A stretch of DNA of 24,122 bases from Candidatus Albibeggiatoa sp. nov. BB20 (lineage in GTDB: Bacteria > Pseudomonadota > Gammaproteobacteria > Beggiatoales > Beggiatoaceae). The notes beneath the pieces were generated by a model that was not told the origin of the DNA, ran no database searches, and saw nothing but the letters and a program-made list of their open reading frames with translations. Position numbers and translations under genes: made by a program. Shown in pieces: positions 23,627-24,122 of this stretch. The stretch is from positions 1 through 24,122 of the forward strand of contig JADGDW010000057.1 of NCBI GenBank assembly GCA_016744725.1, in the 5' to 3' direction. How positions within the stretch are numbered: position 1 is the stretch's first letter; the number at the start of each line of letters is the position of its first letter.

Positions 23627-23791
23627 GATTGGCACTCTGTGATTTATAAACTGTATTATGTTTTGTTATTTGCGACATAATTGTGAAACGTAGTAATTTG
23701 TTTTGTATTTTAGCAAAAAGCTTATTTTTACTGTCTGATTGATATTTTCAATATAGAACAGATTTTTTACCACAAGGATGAGGAGGCTTTA

Positions 23792-24067
23792 ATGTCAATT
23801 GAAGACATCACTATAGATAATATGACTGTAATGGGATTGCATTTAATTCAAGAAGTGAAATTGGCTGCCCCAATTACTGATTTAATGTTGTGGTTGACAG
23901 ACAAATACCCACAAGCAGAATTAAAGCAAATTTTATCCATGCTCAATGTGATTTATCAAGAATCAGATTTTCTGATTCAACCTGCCAGTGATGAGCGTAA
24001 AGATTATGTTGTTGGCGATAAAACCTTAACCGCTTATCCACAATCTATCACGCTGAATCAAGCATAA
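23792..24067 (+). CDS. Small hypothetical protein
   Basis: A 91-residue acidic protein I do not recognise. It begins MSIEDITIDNMTVMGLHLIQ, is mostly helical in appearance through residue 58 (APITDLMLWLTDKYPQAELK, then a Leu/Met-rich helix), and ends with a short strand-like, Asp/Tyr-containing tail. A small DNA- or protein-binding helical domain is conceivable but unsupported. A strong ribosome-binding site (GAGGAGG) precedes ATG 23792, so it is almost certainly translated. Upstream, 23627-23791 is an AT-rich intergenic region that should hold its promoter. Downstream, the window ends within 55 bases with nothing supportable. Confidence 0.65.
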   Translation: MSIEDITIDNMTVMGLHLIQEVKLAAPITDLMLWLTDKYPQAELKQILSMLNVIYQESDFLIQPASDERKDYVVGDKTLTAYPQSITLNQA

Positions 24068-24122
24068 ATAGCGCGAGCACATCATTTAGATATTGCTGTC
24101 CTAAATCCATTGGATAAAGGGC

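Noticed and set aside
24040..24122. Minus-strand frame reading LYPMDLGQQYLNDVLALF up to a TGA within the last gene
   Set aside because: It runs off the window and overlaps the 3' end of the small plus-strand gene. It could be the end of a convergent gene but cannot be supported from 80 bases.

Overview
The window looks like chromosomal DNA of a moderately AT-rich gammaproteobacterium. The mix of DUF29, YoeB and DUF433/DUF5615 toxin-antitoxin genes, IS1 and IS200 debris, small TA-flanked repeats, a GatB amidotransferase and a CusBA metal pump resembles Beggiatoa-type Thiotrichales. That placement is inference from gene content only. Core genes (degQ-like protease, cobB, DUF1015, dapB, an EF-G-like GTPase, gatB) alternate with stretches of decayed accessory DNA.

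Layout. 1-2740 is a graveyard: the tail of an IS200/IS605 transposase, a YoeB-type toxin whose antitoxin frame carries a stop codon, fragments of a PIN toxin and a RelE-like toxin, a DUF3817 membrane protein, an intact DUF29 gene and a broken IS1-family transposase. 2865-4217 is a periplasmic Do-type protease. 4432-6954 is a membrane-anchored NB-ARC/TPR STAND ATPase. Its 3' end lies inside the first of four 127-bp tandem repeats (6934-7440). 7537-12929 is a copper/silver export locus: a small Cys-rich protein, a CusB adaptor with two metal-binding modules, and CusA with the full methionine triad. An antisense antitoxin-like gene sits between cusB and cusA. No outer-membrane channel gene is present.

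13016-13941 holds a DUF433 antitoxin, its DUF5615 toxin broken by a stop codon, and the first ~109 codons of a ygiQ-like radical-SAM gene. The ygiQ fragment is split by a 112-bp element. 14171-17943 holds a SIR2 deacylase, a coiled-coil hypothetical, DUF1015 and dapB. 18077-22788 holds an EF-G-like GTPase, a GNAT, an NTF2-like exported protein and gatB. 22926-23626 is the wreck of a membrane sensor/SpoIIE-phosphatase gene, split by a second copy of the 112-bp element. A small unknown gene closes the window.

The strongest new observation is that element, a MITE. It has two copies of equal length, about 94% identical by eye. Each is flanked by a TA duplication, and each sits inside a coding sequence whose reading frame is restored exactly when the element and one TA are removed. 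Its inner hairpin motif also recurs, with compensating base changes, in the terminator-like hairpin after the DUF1015 gene.
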